This document shows positions 56,349 through 64,000 of a stretch of DNA of 64,000 bases, piece by piece; positions within the stretch are counted from its first letter, which is position 1, and the number at the start of each line of letters is the position of its first letter. The translations under genes and the position numbers were made by a program. A model generated the notes under the pieces. It made no database searches. It had not been told where the DNA came from and saw nothing but the letters and a program-made list of their open reading frames with translations. This stretch comes from Nitrosovibrio sp. Nv4. GTDB lineage: Bacteria; Pseudomonadota; Gammaproteobacteria; Burkholderiales; Nitrosomonadaceae. The stretch lies in assembly GCF_900215485.1 (NCBI RefSeq), contig NZ_OCMZ01000001.1:1488001-1552000 (forward strand), written 5' to 3'.

Positions 56349-56657
56349 CTACTTGGTTTTGCTGTTTGCCAGAACGAACTCCGCCAGGCGTTGCGCTGGC
56401 TCGCCTTTAATATTGGGGAACGCGCTCATCCCCATGCTTCCCTTCTGAACCTTCTGAATGATTGCGTCCTTGTTTGCCATCTTGGCATCTATTGTCATCA
56501 CGCTGCCGGCAGACTCCGGCTTGTGGCATTTTGTGCAATTAGCATAAAAAATATCTTCTCCGCTGGCATTTTCCTGGGGTGTGTAATTATCAGTTTTTGT
56601 GCAGCCTGCCAGGCTCACCAATGCGGAAACCGTCAACAACAAGGCCATTCTCTTCAT
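56349..56657 (-). CDS. Lipoprotein cytochrome c (single heme)
   Basis: 102 residues. Lipobox LAGC with C19 as the lipidated residue; one heme site CTKCH (41-45) and an axial Met at M75 or M77 (KGSMGMSAFP). A small class I cytochrome c tethered to a membrane face in the periplasm, an electron shuttle of unknown partner. No oxidase or dehydrogenase gene is adjacent. Confidence 0.93.
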   Translation of the reverse strand: MKRMALLLTVSALVSLAGCTKTDNYTPQENASGEDIFYANCTKCHKPESAGSVMTIDAKMANKDAIIQKVQKGSMGMSAFPNIKGEPAQRLAEFVLANSKTK

Positions 56658-56798
56658 GTTTGTACTCCGATTTTACAGGATGGAAATTCCATCATTTTAA
56701 ACTGCCAAGGATGGGCATTATATCGTTCTATCTGGTAATAAAGGTATTTATAGCACTGGCACGGCGCTGGGATTTTCATGTGTTCAGGGTGAAACCGG

Positions 56799-58109
56799 TC
56801 ATTGGTTTTCAAAATGATTCAATACGATTTTGCCACCTGAAATAACCAGATCGGGGTATTCGAGAATTTTCAGGTTATGAGTGGGATCGCCCCTCACGGC
56901 AATAATATCGGCAGGGGCACCCCGTTGAATGGTACCCAGAAGAGGTAAATTCAGATGTTCACCCGCTTTCGATGTCGCTGCACGCAAGACGTCGATTAAT
57001 TTCATTCTGCCCATTTGCATCATGTACATAAGCTCCTGCGCGTCAATTCCGCGGGGAATGTCCGGATGGGCAATTTCAGCGCCGTATAAAAATTCGCCGC
57101 CCAGTGCCGCCCAGGCGCCGGCATTGTGAATGACACCCGAACATTTCGATAAAGTATCGAGCGTTGTGACTATTTTTACGTTCTGCGCCACTGCCTGTTT
57201 TAACAACGGCTCGGGAATAACGTCGCAAGGCACGTGAGCCCATTCATCGATACCTGCGTTGACAGCAATCTGTGCACCTTGTACCTCGGCAATGTGCGCT
57301 GTCACCTTGCGTTTATTGCCATGTGCCTCATCCACAATCGCCTTTACAATTTTTTCCGGCAATAACGGCCAGGGTTGTTTCGCGGGGGAGGCGCTGCTGG
57401 CAGGCTTGTGATGGGTATTCGCTTGTGCTGCATCTGGTTGATCATGATGACCATCGCCGTGATCATGGCCGTGGCTGTGACCGTGGTCGTGACCATGACC
57501 ATGGCCGGATGACCATGGGGCGCCTGCTTCACCACCAGGCTCCAGCGCAATCTTGATCACGACGGCACCTTTATTGATGAGGTTGCGAACCGTGGTGCGT
57601 GCTTCTTCTTCGGTGGACACCTCGGTTGCGACATTTGTGTGTCCCATGATTGAAATGGGATAACCGCCAGGCGCTGTAATAATCGGCCCGGAGGTGAGTA
57701 CACGCAGGCTTCCATTCCCGCCATATGGCTTATGTATGGGCCCGCCCACATCTCGGATTGTCGTGATTCCATGCTTCAGCACGGTGTCCGCCGGGATTTT
57801 TTGAAATGACAGGTGTGCATGCAACTCTATGAAGCCGGGCAGTATGGTCGCATCGCCCAAATCGATGACATCCGCATTACCGGATTTGAATGACTCGCGC
57901 GTGCCGATTTGTGCTACCCGCCCATTTATCATTAAGACGGAAGTATCCGTTCTCATGTTATTGCCATCGAAAAGCCGTGCTGCATGGAGAAGAACAGCGC
58001 CGTGCGCTGATTGCTGAGCAGTGGATGAGGTGGAGGACAATGCTGCCAGCATTAAAAACAGGCAGAGCGTGATACGTCTGATCAATCCAAAGCGTGTACT
58101 TTTCATCAT
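56799..58109 (-). CDS. Exported amidohydrolase with a His-rich insert
   Basis: 436 residues, AAGGA before the ATG. Signal peptide 1-31. Amidohydrolase barrel: HAH at 97-99, candidate carboxylated K186 (VIKIALEPGG), H in KVTAHIAE, GIDEWAHV, and a C-terminal composite beta domain. Residues 203-222 hold ten His alternating with Gly and Asp, inserted in a barrel loop just after K186. Such runs bind Zn, Ni or Cu and are known in metal transporters and urease chaperones, not usually here. Last gene of the porin/GH88 operon. Confidence 0.88.
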   Translation of the reverse strand: MMKSTRFGLIRRITLCLFLMLAALSSTSSTAQQSAHGAVLLHAARLFDGNNMRTDTSVLMINGRVAQIGTRESFKSGNADVIDLGDATILPGFIELHAHLSFQKIPADTVLKHGITTIRDVGGPIHKPYGGNGSLRVLTSGPIITAPGGYPISIMGHTNVATEVSTEEEARTTVRNLINKGAVVIKIALEPGGEAGAPWSSGHGHGHDHGHSHGHDHGDGHHDQPDAAQANTHHKPASSASPAKQPWPLLPEKIVKAIVDEAHGNKRKVTAHIAEVQGAQIAVNAGIDEWAHVPCDVIPEPLLKQAVAQNVKIVTTLDTLSKCSGVIHNAGAWAALGGEFLYGAEIAHPDIPRGIDAQELMYMMQMGRMKLIDVLRAATSKAGEHLNLPLLGTIQRGAPADIIAVRGDPTHNLKILEYPDLVISGGKIVLNHFENQ

Positions 58110-58134
58110 TTTGTATCCTTGATTTACAGGCGTT

Positions 58135-58173
58135 TTAGAATCTTGCGGTTAATGCATAATCGATATTTTTAAA
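58135..58173 (-). pseudogene. Possible remnant of an outer-membrane protein 3' end
   Basis: Overlapping the GH88 stop, another frame reads FKNIDYALTARF and stop, which looks like the last beta-strand of an outer-membrane barrel ending in Phe. The frame has no start or upstream barrel sequence. It may mark an old deletion that removed a porin gene; chance is possible. Confidence 0.25.
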
Positions 58174-59350
58174 AATCACCGGGCTTGATGGCGCCAATGA
58201 GAACACAGAGCGCCGCCATGAGGAAAAAACTGCCCCAAACCGACTCGACCAGTTCATCTTTATCGTGGCTGGTTTTGTAATGGCAACCCCAGAATATTCC
58301 CGAAGCGGTCCCGTCTCTACTCTTTTTATCATCGCTATTTTCTGGAAACCCGGTGAAGTATTGGCTTCGAACGATCGCGGTAACCTGTTGATGGGCATAA
58401 ATGCGCCATTGCGTTCCATCAGGTACCAGGTCAGCCAGGGAGAGGAATGCCAGAGACGCGATCGCGGCGGATGAAAGGTCGGAGAGACCTGAAGGATCGT
58501 CCAGTCGATTTAGCGGTAACGATCCTGGACGTGAATATTTCCAGTATTCACAAGCTGATCGTGCATAGGCCAGGTAAGGCTCCCCCCATTGCGCCGCTGC
58601 CTGGCTCAGCCCCAGCATGGCCCAGGCTTGACCACGAGACCAGATGCCGGCTTGATCGATGGGTCGAAAGGCCCCTTGCTCAAAGTGTGCAGTTGCGTGG
58701 AAAGCGCCATTATCGGCACGGCATGCAGCTATTATGGTATCCGCATGGCAACGCGAGATTTGATGATAAACGACATGCTTGCTGCGGTTAAGGAGCTGGA
58801 TCAAGGAAGCAAGCGTGTCTATCGTAATGAATTGATTCCCCTCTTTTCCACCACCCATGTCTGTACCGAGGGGAATGCAATTCGTTTCCGGATCATAGGA
58901 AGCTGCAATTGCGGTAACGGATTTTTCTGCAAGCTCGCGCGCGTTTACATCGCCAAACCAGAGATCGCCTGGAGCTGCGCCATACCAGAAAATCAGGCTG
59001 CGGTTTATGGAATCGCTGCTTACCTTTTGCGAGAGGCGCTGACAAATATCAGAGGCTTTGCATTGATCCGATGCTGATCCTGTTATTCGTGATCGCAACC
59101 ACCAGCAACCGCTCCAGAATCCCCCGACCCAGGAACCGCCTGATGAGGTAACCCAGCGATCGGTGGTTCCCGGCGAATAAAGAGGGAAGGCGTCCGTGCA
59201 GCTTGAATCAATAGCATCCATGCGATGAATCATCAAGTCAATTGCACTCATCATTTCTCCATGAGTCAGCAGCGGACTCGGCAGCGTACTCAGCAGCGGG
59301 TTCAGCATCTGTTCATCAATGCGGTATGACTTTTTATCCACAATATGCAT
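58169..59350 (-). CDS. Glycoside hydrolase family 88-like (unsaturated uronyl hydrolase)
   Basis: 393 residues of an (alpha/alpha)6 barrel: SGGSWVGGFWSGCWWL (about 70-85), FITIDTLASLIQLL, IWSRGQAWAMLGLSQAA and the C-terminal ESVWGSFFLMAAL match GH88. The family removes the unsaturated uronic acid left by polysaccharide lyases. No signal peptide is seen, so action in the cytoplasm is likely. It lies 12 bp after the porin stop and 60 bp before the amidohydrolase. AAGGG precedes the ATG. Confidence 0.82.
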   Translation of the reverse strand: MHIVDKKSYRIDEQMLNPLLSTLPSPLLTHGEMMSAIDLMIHRMDAIDSSCTDAFPLYSPGTTDRWVTSSGGSWVGGFWSGCWWLRSRITGSASDQCKASDICQRLSQKVSSDSINRSLIFWYGAAPGDLWFGDVNARELAEKSVTAIAASYDPETNCIPLGTDMGGGKEGNQFITIDTLASLIQLLNRSKHVVYHQISRCHADTIIAACRADNGAFHATAHFEQGAFRPIDQAGIWSRGQAWAMLGLSQAAAQWGEPYLAYARSACEYWKYSRPGSLPLNRLDDPSGLSDLSSAAIASLAFLSLADLVPDGTQWRIYAHQQVTAIVRSQYFTGFPENSDDKKSRDGTASGIFWGCHYKTSHDKDELVESVWGSFFLMAALCVLIGAIKPGDF

Positions 59351-59362
59351 AACACCATCCCT

Positions 59363-60877
59363 TCAAAAAACCAGATTGAAATCTATGTAGACCATATCGG
59401 CGTCCTTTTTGCCCTGATAAACATCCTCGACGACGCTGCCGCCAAACGCATGCCCATAATAGAATCTCCATGACAACTGCTTGGTGAGCATATGCGTGAA
59501 ACTGATGTCTACCAGTTGACCCACGTCGCTTTTGCCATGGGAAGGCCGCCCCGAATAGCCGAATGCCCCAGAGCCCAGCGTGGGACCCAAACCAGCATAG
59601 AACAGATCATTTGAATTACTGAGCGACAGATGATGCAGGTCAACGGTTACCTTGATCTTTGGGGTGGGTGAGACGATCATCTGGAGAAATGCATCCTGCA
59701 TGTTCATCAAGTTGTAGAATGGAAGCTTGGCATAGGCACGCCCGCTGGGAAGCACCGTAAAGTAGGTTTTATGCCTGCCGTCCGTTGCACTGTCGTCGCC
59801 CGAGCTTAGAAAATAGAGCGCGCGTAACCACGGCTTGAAGGCAACGTCGGTCCATTGATAACCCGCCTCGGCAGCGATTGCCCAAGCCCGGTGGTCCTGG
59901 TTGGTCCAGTCGCCAAACTGATAGGCTCCCCACAATAAAGCGTCGATGCTGCCCGAGCCCAGTTGCTGAAGCGTCAGCAGATGGGCGCCTACGGTGTGAA
60001 GGTTCAGATTCTGACTGTCAAGCCGGGGTCGATCGGCGACAGCGCGGTTGTCAACCACCTGTGTGTTACGCTTGTCATCGTAATTCACATAGAAGAGCCG
60101 GCCTTCGGTTCCTGGCAACAACACGTCCTTCTTGCTGGTTAGCGCGGCATAAAACAGATGGATGTCGCTGATTTCATTTTGCCCCTGAACGGTAAATCCA
60201 CCCGGGGTTGGACGTACGCCGGTTGCCGTGATATTAAAACCGGGCCGATCATAAGAGGCGGTAAAACCGTCGAAGCTTCGTCCCACATGGACGACATTGG
60301 ACGCCATGAGACGTTGCGCAATGCGTGCTCTTTTGAGACCATCGAACTTGGCAATTCCGGTTTTGTATTCCATGCCGTCCATAAATTCGAATCGACCGAT
60401 CCTAAGGAATGCGCCCGGTAATCCCAGGGTGTTGAATTTGAAGTCGAGATAAGCCTGTTTCAGAAAAATATTGCTGGCATTGGTGGACCGGTTCGCCAGG
60501 AAATAAGCGCCGCCCAATCCTAAAGGACCACCGGGAGATGCGACTGCATCATTGGGAAGACCGTATAAACCGACATATTGCGCTTGCGCGTAGCCATCAA
60601 TATATGGGGTCGTGAGCAGTGCCCCGAACCTTGTGCGTAGCGCCCATAAATCGTAGTCGTTGTTATTATTGATTGCCGGACTTGGCCGAAAATAATCCCA
60701 CGCCTCGTAGCTGCCGTACAGTTCCCCGGTCATGCGCAGGTATTCGTTAATTTGACCCACAGGTTTGATTCCGTCCGCAGCCCATGCACCATTGATTCGC
60801 AATATGGCGTCGATCAAGATGCAGAGAATTAACAGCCTTGATCGTTTCCGATAATTGACTTGCCTCTTTACACGCAC
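59363..60877 (-). CDS. AlgE/alginate-export-like outer-membrane porin, second copy
   Basis: 504 residues. Signal peptide about 1-33 (basic start, ending AWAA), then a beta-barrel ending VYIDFNLVF. Strands such as LRIGRFEFMDGMEYK and ARIAQRLMASNVVHVGRSFDGF fit the alginate_exp family. With GH88 next to it, uptake of acidic oligosaccharides is plausible. Distinct in sequence from the porin at 20871-22508. Confidence 0.8.
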   Translation of the reverse strand: MRVKRQVNYRKRSRLLILCILIDAILRINGAWAADGIKPVGQINEYLRMTGELYGSYEAWDYFRPSPAINNNNDYDLWALRTRFGALLTTPYIDGYAQAQYVGLYGLPNDAVASPGGPLGLGGAYFLANRSTNASNIFLKQAYLDFKFNTLGLPGAFLRIGRFEFMDGMEYKTGIAKFDGLKRARIAQRLMASNVVHVGRSFDGFTASYDRPGFNITATGVRPTPGGFTVQGQNEISDIHLFYAALTSKKDVLLPGTEGRLFYVNYDDKRNTQVVDNRAVADRPRLDSQNLNLHTVGAHLLTLQQLGSGSIDALLWGAYQFGDWTNQDHRAWAIAAEAGYQWTDVAFKPWLRALYFLSSGDDSATDGRHKTYFTVLPSGRAYAKLPFYNLMNMQDAFLQMIVSPTPKIKVTVDLHHLSLSNSNDLFYAGLGPTLGSGAFGYSGRPSHGKSDVGQLVDISFTHMLTKQLSWRFYYGHAFGGSVVEDVYQGKKDADMVYIDFNLVF

Positions 60878-60951
60878 GAGCTTGAATTCTTTCGCTTACC
60901 GATGTTTACCAATTTATTTTTTGCTTCAAAAGGTCCCGAACCGGAAAAATC

Positions 60952-61773
60952 ATGGAAATAATCTCCTCAAGGAATAGGGTGCCAATCGCATGCTGGCGCA
61001 GTGGCGCGGGCGAACCCTTGTTACTCGTGCACGGTACCTCCGGCGATCACTTCGCATGGGCATCGTCATTGGCCGCGCTTGAACGTCACTTCAGCGTCTG
61101 GACCATTGACCGACGGGGGCGCGGCGACAGCGGCGATGCCGACGTTTATGCGCTCGAACGCGAGTGCGAAGATATCGCCGCGGTTACCGATGCTATCGGC
61201 GGCGCCGTGAATGTCCTGGGACATTCTTTCGGAGGACTCTGCGCCCTGGAGGCCGCATTGCTGACTCCAAACATTCACCGGCTCATCCTCTATGAGCCAT
61301 CCATTTCGTTGACTGGCAGTAGCTGGTCTGCCGAACTCGGCGCACGCCTGCAAGCGCTACTTGATGCGGGCAAACCGGAAGAAGCTCTGCTGCTTTTTTT
61401 CCGCGACGTGGTCAAAACGCCACCCCATGAAATTGCCGCCATGCAAGCTGGATCAAACTGGCCAGGGCGGATAGCTGCAGCTCACACGATTCTTCGTGAA
61501 TTGCAGGGTATCGACCGCTATGTTTTCCAGCCTGCCCGGTTCTGTGCCTTGCGAATCCCTACCTTGCTCCTCCTTGGCAGCGAGAGTCCGCCGCGCCGTC
61601 ATCATATTGCCGAGACGCTTCACCAGGTCCTGCCGGGCAGCGAGGTCAATATGCTTCAGGGGCAACAACACAGCGCGATGAGAACCGCACCTGAATTATT
61701 TGTTCATGAAGTTGTAGCGTTCTTGAACATCCACAGCGGTCGCGCGCTGGAGGGGACCAGCAGCCATCGCTAA
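60952..61773 (+). CDS. Alpha/beta hydrolase
   Basis: 273 residues. Oxyanion loop LLVHGTSGDHFAW (about 24-36), nucleophile elbow GHSFGG (Ser about 91), and a late His in GQQHSAM; the Asp is probably in the LLLLGSES region. A cytoplasmic esterase or C-C hydrolase of unknown substrate. Its last 78 bp overlap the 3' end of the convergent MFS gene. Confidence 0.88.
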   Translation: MEIISSRNRVPIACWRSGAGEPLLLVHGTSGDHFAWASSLAALERHFSVWTIDRRGRGDSGDADVYALERECEDIAAVTDAIGGAVNVLGHSFGGLCALEAALLTPNIHRLILYEPSISLTGSSWSAELGARLQALLDAGKPEEALLLFFRDVVKTPPHEIAAMQAGSNWPGRIAAAHTILRELQGIDRYVFQPARFCALRIPTLLLLGSESPPRRHHIAETLHQVLPGSEVNMLQGQQHSAMRTAPELFVHEVVAFLNIHSGRALEGTSSHR

Positions 61774-62973
61774 CGCCTGCGCCCGACGCCGACGAGCGCA
61801 GGCCAGCGCCAGCGCCATCAGGCAGGCGCATAAAAGCACACCGATCAGCACACTCCAGCCAAGCAGCAAGCCACGGGAATAATCCGATAAAGCCCCATAA
61901 AGCGGGGGGCCCAGTGCGAAGCCGCCGAAGAAAGCAACCGAAACAAAGCCGGACGCAGTAGTCACCGGACCAAATCCCGGTTCTCTTATCAACATGCTCA
62001 TCGCTATTGCGTTGGTGCCCACCGCGGTAAGCCCCATGCCCACGGCCCCCACCCACAACCGCCAGTGGGCGTCCGGGCTTGCCTGCATCGTCACTGCCAT
62101 TGCACAAGCCGCTATAACAATAAGAAAAAGCAGAAGTAGCGACTCGTCCTTGAGTCTTGCTCCCATGGGTGTCAACACGATCCTGGATAGCATTCCCATT
62201 AGGCCGAAGATAGCGATTAAGGTACCGGCCAGCGGTAGCGGCATGCCTTGCCGGATGGCAAAGGTCGGCAAGAAGGTGACGAAAGCAGAGAGGGATATGC
62301 CGACGCAAAACTGGATGACCATCAACCGCAGCAACAGCGGATTCGGAAGCAAAATCCTGAAGCTCCTGCCACTTCCGCTGTGTTGCCTGGGTGTGACGAA
62401 ATGCGTTGTTAGTCCAAATAGTATTGCTACAGGAACAATGATCCAGAACGCCGTATGCCAGCCATATTGAGATGCGATACCGGGAAGTATCAGACCTGCG
62501 AAAAGAGCGGCGAGCTGAACGCCTGATTGCTTGAGTCCGACAACTGCTGCTTTCTTCTCCGGCGGAACCTGCTGCGCGATCAGTAAATTTGTGACCGGGT
62601 TGGCGAGCGCCTGAGCGATTCCGCAGATGGCAGTTGCTGCGACTAAACCATAATAATTTTCAACCGTTGCGATCAGCGCAAAAGCCAACGCGATGGCGGA
62701 GAAAAGTATCGTTAACGCATAACGCGAACCGATGCGATCTACAAAAGCCCCTGCCCAGAGCGATAAAACAGCCGCCAGGCCAAATGAGCTCATCACCAGG
62801 TAACCCAGCAGTTCGGGCTTGAAATGCAGGTCACGGCCAAGCAAGGGCCCAAGCGTGCTAATGGCATAGAGAACCAGCATGGGCAAGGCCATGGCAAATA
62901 CCAGAACAATCCGAAACCAGATGCTTGCAATAGTTGTCGTGGTGCTGGCCATCATCTTTGTTCGTTCCCGCAT
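61696..62973 (-). CDS. Major facilitator superfamily transporter
   Basis: 425 residues with 12 membrane segments. Loop 2-3 has GAFVDRIGSRYAL, the MFS motif A region, and TM5 has PAILVSQ-like GVQLAALFAGLILPG. ATG at 62973; a second ATG at 62955 has GGGAA before it. It follows the acyl-CoA dehydrogenase gene by 48 bp, so both may belong to one catabolic operon. Confidence 0.88.
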   Translation of the reverse strand: MRERTKMMASTTTTIASIWFRIVLVFAMALPMLVLYAISTLGPLLGRDLHFKPELLGYLVMSSFGLAAVLSLWAGAFVDRIGSRYALTILFSAIALAFALIATVENYYGLVAATAICGIAQALANPVTNLLIAQQVPPEKKAAVVGLKQSGVQLAALFAGLILPGIASQYGWHTAFWIIVPVAILFGLTTHFVTPRQHSGSGRSFRILLPNPLLLRLMVIQFCVGISLSAFVTFLPTFAIRQGMPLPLAGTLIAIFGLMGMLSRIVLTPMGARLKDESLLLLFLIVIAACAMAVTMQASPDAHWRLWVGAVGMGLTAVGTNAIAMSMLIREPGFGPVTTASGFVSVAFFGGFALGPPLYGALSDYSRGLLLGWSVLIGVLLCACLMALALACARRRRAQALAMAAGPLQRATAVDVQERYNFMNK

Positions 62974-63021
62974 CGAGACAGAACTTCACCGAACAAGTGC
63001 GGAAGATTCAGAAAGAATGGA

Positions 63022-64000
63022 TCAGGCAAAGTAATACACATCCTCGTCTTTAAAAAAATTGATGAGTCGGCGGCCCACCGAGCTGATAAGCGACTCGTCC
63101 GTGCCATCCAGAATGCGTGAGGTGCGTGCTATCCTGTAAATACCCGAAAGCGGGGTGAGATCGCTGATTCCTTCCGCTCCATACAATTGCACTGCCGAGT
63201 CCGAAGCAGTGCATAGCGCTTGTGACGCCGCTATTTTGGCGACATTGATTTCGACATCGCTTGGACGCCGGGCATCGATGCCCCTTGCAGCTACCCGTAT
63301 TAATTCCCGCGCACTTGCAATCGCTTGATATGCATTGACGACGTGCTGGCGCACCAACTGTTTCTCGGATAACCGGGCGGATTGGCCGCGCTCGGAATTG
63401 ATCCGGGCGCCCATTAGATCGAAACATCGCTGTGCCAAACCCACCCAGTTCATAGAGCGAAGCAATCGGCCAATGCCGAGCCGCTGGCCCATCAGGTCGA
63501 TGCCGCTACCAGGGGAACCGAGAAGGTTGTGCTCAGGCACTTGCACGCCATTGAAAGAAATTTCGCCCTGACCGAGAGAGCGTCCCATCATGGTGATTCG
63601 ACGTTCAATCTTGAATCCTGGTATATCGGACGGAACCAGAATCATGGACAGGGCCTTGCCAGGGATACTATCTGTCCCGGCAGTACGCGCCAGGACGGTG
63701 ACAAAGGTCGCGTGGTCCACATTGCCAACAAACCATTTTCTCCCGTTTATGGTCCAGCTTCCGTCCGACAAATGGGCGGATGTGGTTATCAAGGCAGGGA
63801 ACGAACCGCCATGTCCCGGTTCTGTCATGCCATAACTCGGAACCGCTTTCCCGGTCATCATGGGATCCAGAAAGTTTTTGCGGATTTCATCACCGCCGAA
63901 TTTGAGGAGCATATGCGCATCCAGTGCGGAGTGACTGCCAAAAATCGCAGGCGAGAACTCCGAACGCCCTTCCTGTTCAGCAACAATCAGGTAATCTTCA
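63022..64000 (-). CDS. Acyl-CoA dehydrogenase family protein, C-terminal part
   Basis: Open to the right edge, 325 codons without the N-terminal domain. SYGMTEPGHGGS is the FAD/substrate beta-domain motif; INGRKWFVGNVDHATF follows; the helical C-domain has YGAEGISDLTPLSGIYRIARTSRILDGTDE with the Arg-rich FAD contact. The catalytic Glu found in many members near the GIYR stretch is not obvious, so the enzyme may be of another subclass. Partial because of the window, not broken. Confidence 0.9.
   Translation of the reverse strand, partial: EDYLIVAEQEGRSEFSPAIFGSHSALDAHMLLKFGGDEIRKNFLDPMMTGKAVPSYGMTEPGHGGSFPALITTSAHLSDGSWTINGRKWFVGNVDHATFVTVLARTAGTDSIPGKALSMILVPSDIPGFKIERRITMMGRSLGQGEISFNGVQVPEHNLLGSPGSGIDLMGQRLGIGRLLRSMNWVGLAQRCFDLMGARINSERGQSARLSEKQLVRQHVVNAYQAIASARELIRVAARGIDARRPSDVEINVAKIAASQALCTASDSAVQLYGAEGISDLTPLSGIYRIARTSRILDGTDESLISSVGRRLINFFKDEDVYYFA

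Noticed and set aside
1..64000. CRISPR arrays, prophage genes, IS transposases and rRNA genes.
   Set aside because: Scanned for regular short repeats with spacers, integrase or transposase motifs and rRNA blocks; none were seen.

Overview
The window reads as a chromosomal segment of a betaproteobacterium, most likely in or near Nitrosospira (Nitrosomonadaceae). This is an inference from protein style, moderate GC, a PEP-CTERM sorting tail, copper enzymes and a complete guanidine-to-ammonia pathway; no rRNA or marker gene settles it. About 50 genes are supported, plus one tRNA, one riboswitch, several palindromic repeats and one inverted-repeat-bounded insertion. Both ends cut through genes.

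Left part (1-8402, all minus strand): a truncated GCS2-like amidoligase coupled to a C39-like cysteine peptidase; an aminoglycoside-phosphotransferase/P-loop-kinase fusion; a DHH phosphoesterase; then a three-gene copper operon of Tat-exported tyrosinase, a small exported protein and a laccase-like multicopper oxidase. Next (8909-19501, minus) is a seven-gene chemosensory operon (CheW, CheR-TPR, CheW, MCP, CheA-REC, CheB, REC-GAF-GGDEF-EAL). It is laid out much like Wsp, but it ends in a degenerate-GGDEF/intact-EAL output. The copper operon and the chemosensory operon share a 27-bp palindromic promoter element at almost the same distance from their first genes.

Middle (19958-36930): tRNA-Ser, apt, an AlgE-like porin bracketed by palindromic repeats, rnk and an O-methyltransferase. 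Then comes the centrepiece, a guanidine-I (ykkC) riboswitch at about 24546-24653. It leads into a short coupled leader ORF, an APC permease, two DUF1989 proteins (carboxyguanidine deiminase subunits), a biotin-dependent 'urea' carboxylase that is better read as guanidine carboxylase, and allophanate hydrolase. Together these would release three ammonia molecules per guanidine, which in an ammonia oxidiser would be fuel as well as nitrogen. The 3' end of the hydrolase gene lies inside one arm of a 52-bp near-perfect inverted repeat pair that brackets a GC-rich, foreign-looking dihydroxyacetone kinase gene. A divergent GST/HxlR pair follows.

Right part (37003-64000): an FtsX-type permease, dinB, a MacB-like export system split by a secreted thermonuclease gene, an FBT/MFS transporter, squalene synthase, an arsR-arsI pair, a PEP-CTERM sugar dehydrogenase, a macro-domain protein, a penicillin-acylase-type hydrolase, a DUF1499 protein and a lipoprotein cytochrome c. 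These are followed by a porin/GH88/amidohydrolase operon (the amidohydrolase has a His-rich insert), an alpha/beta hydrolase that overlaps a convergent MFS gene, and a truncated acyl-CoA dehydrogenase.
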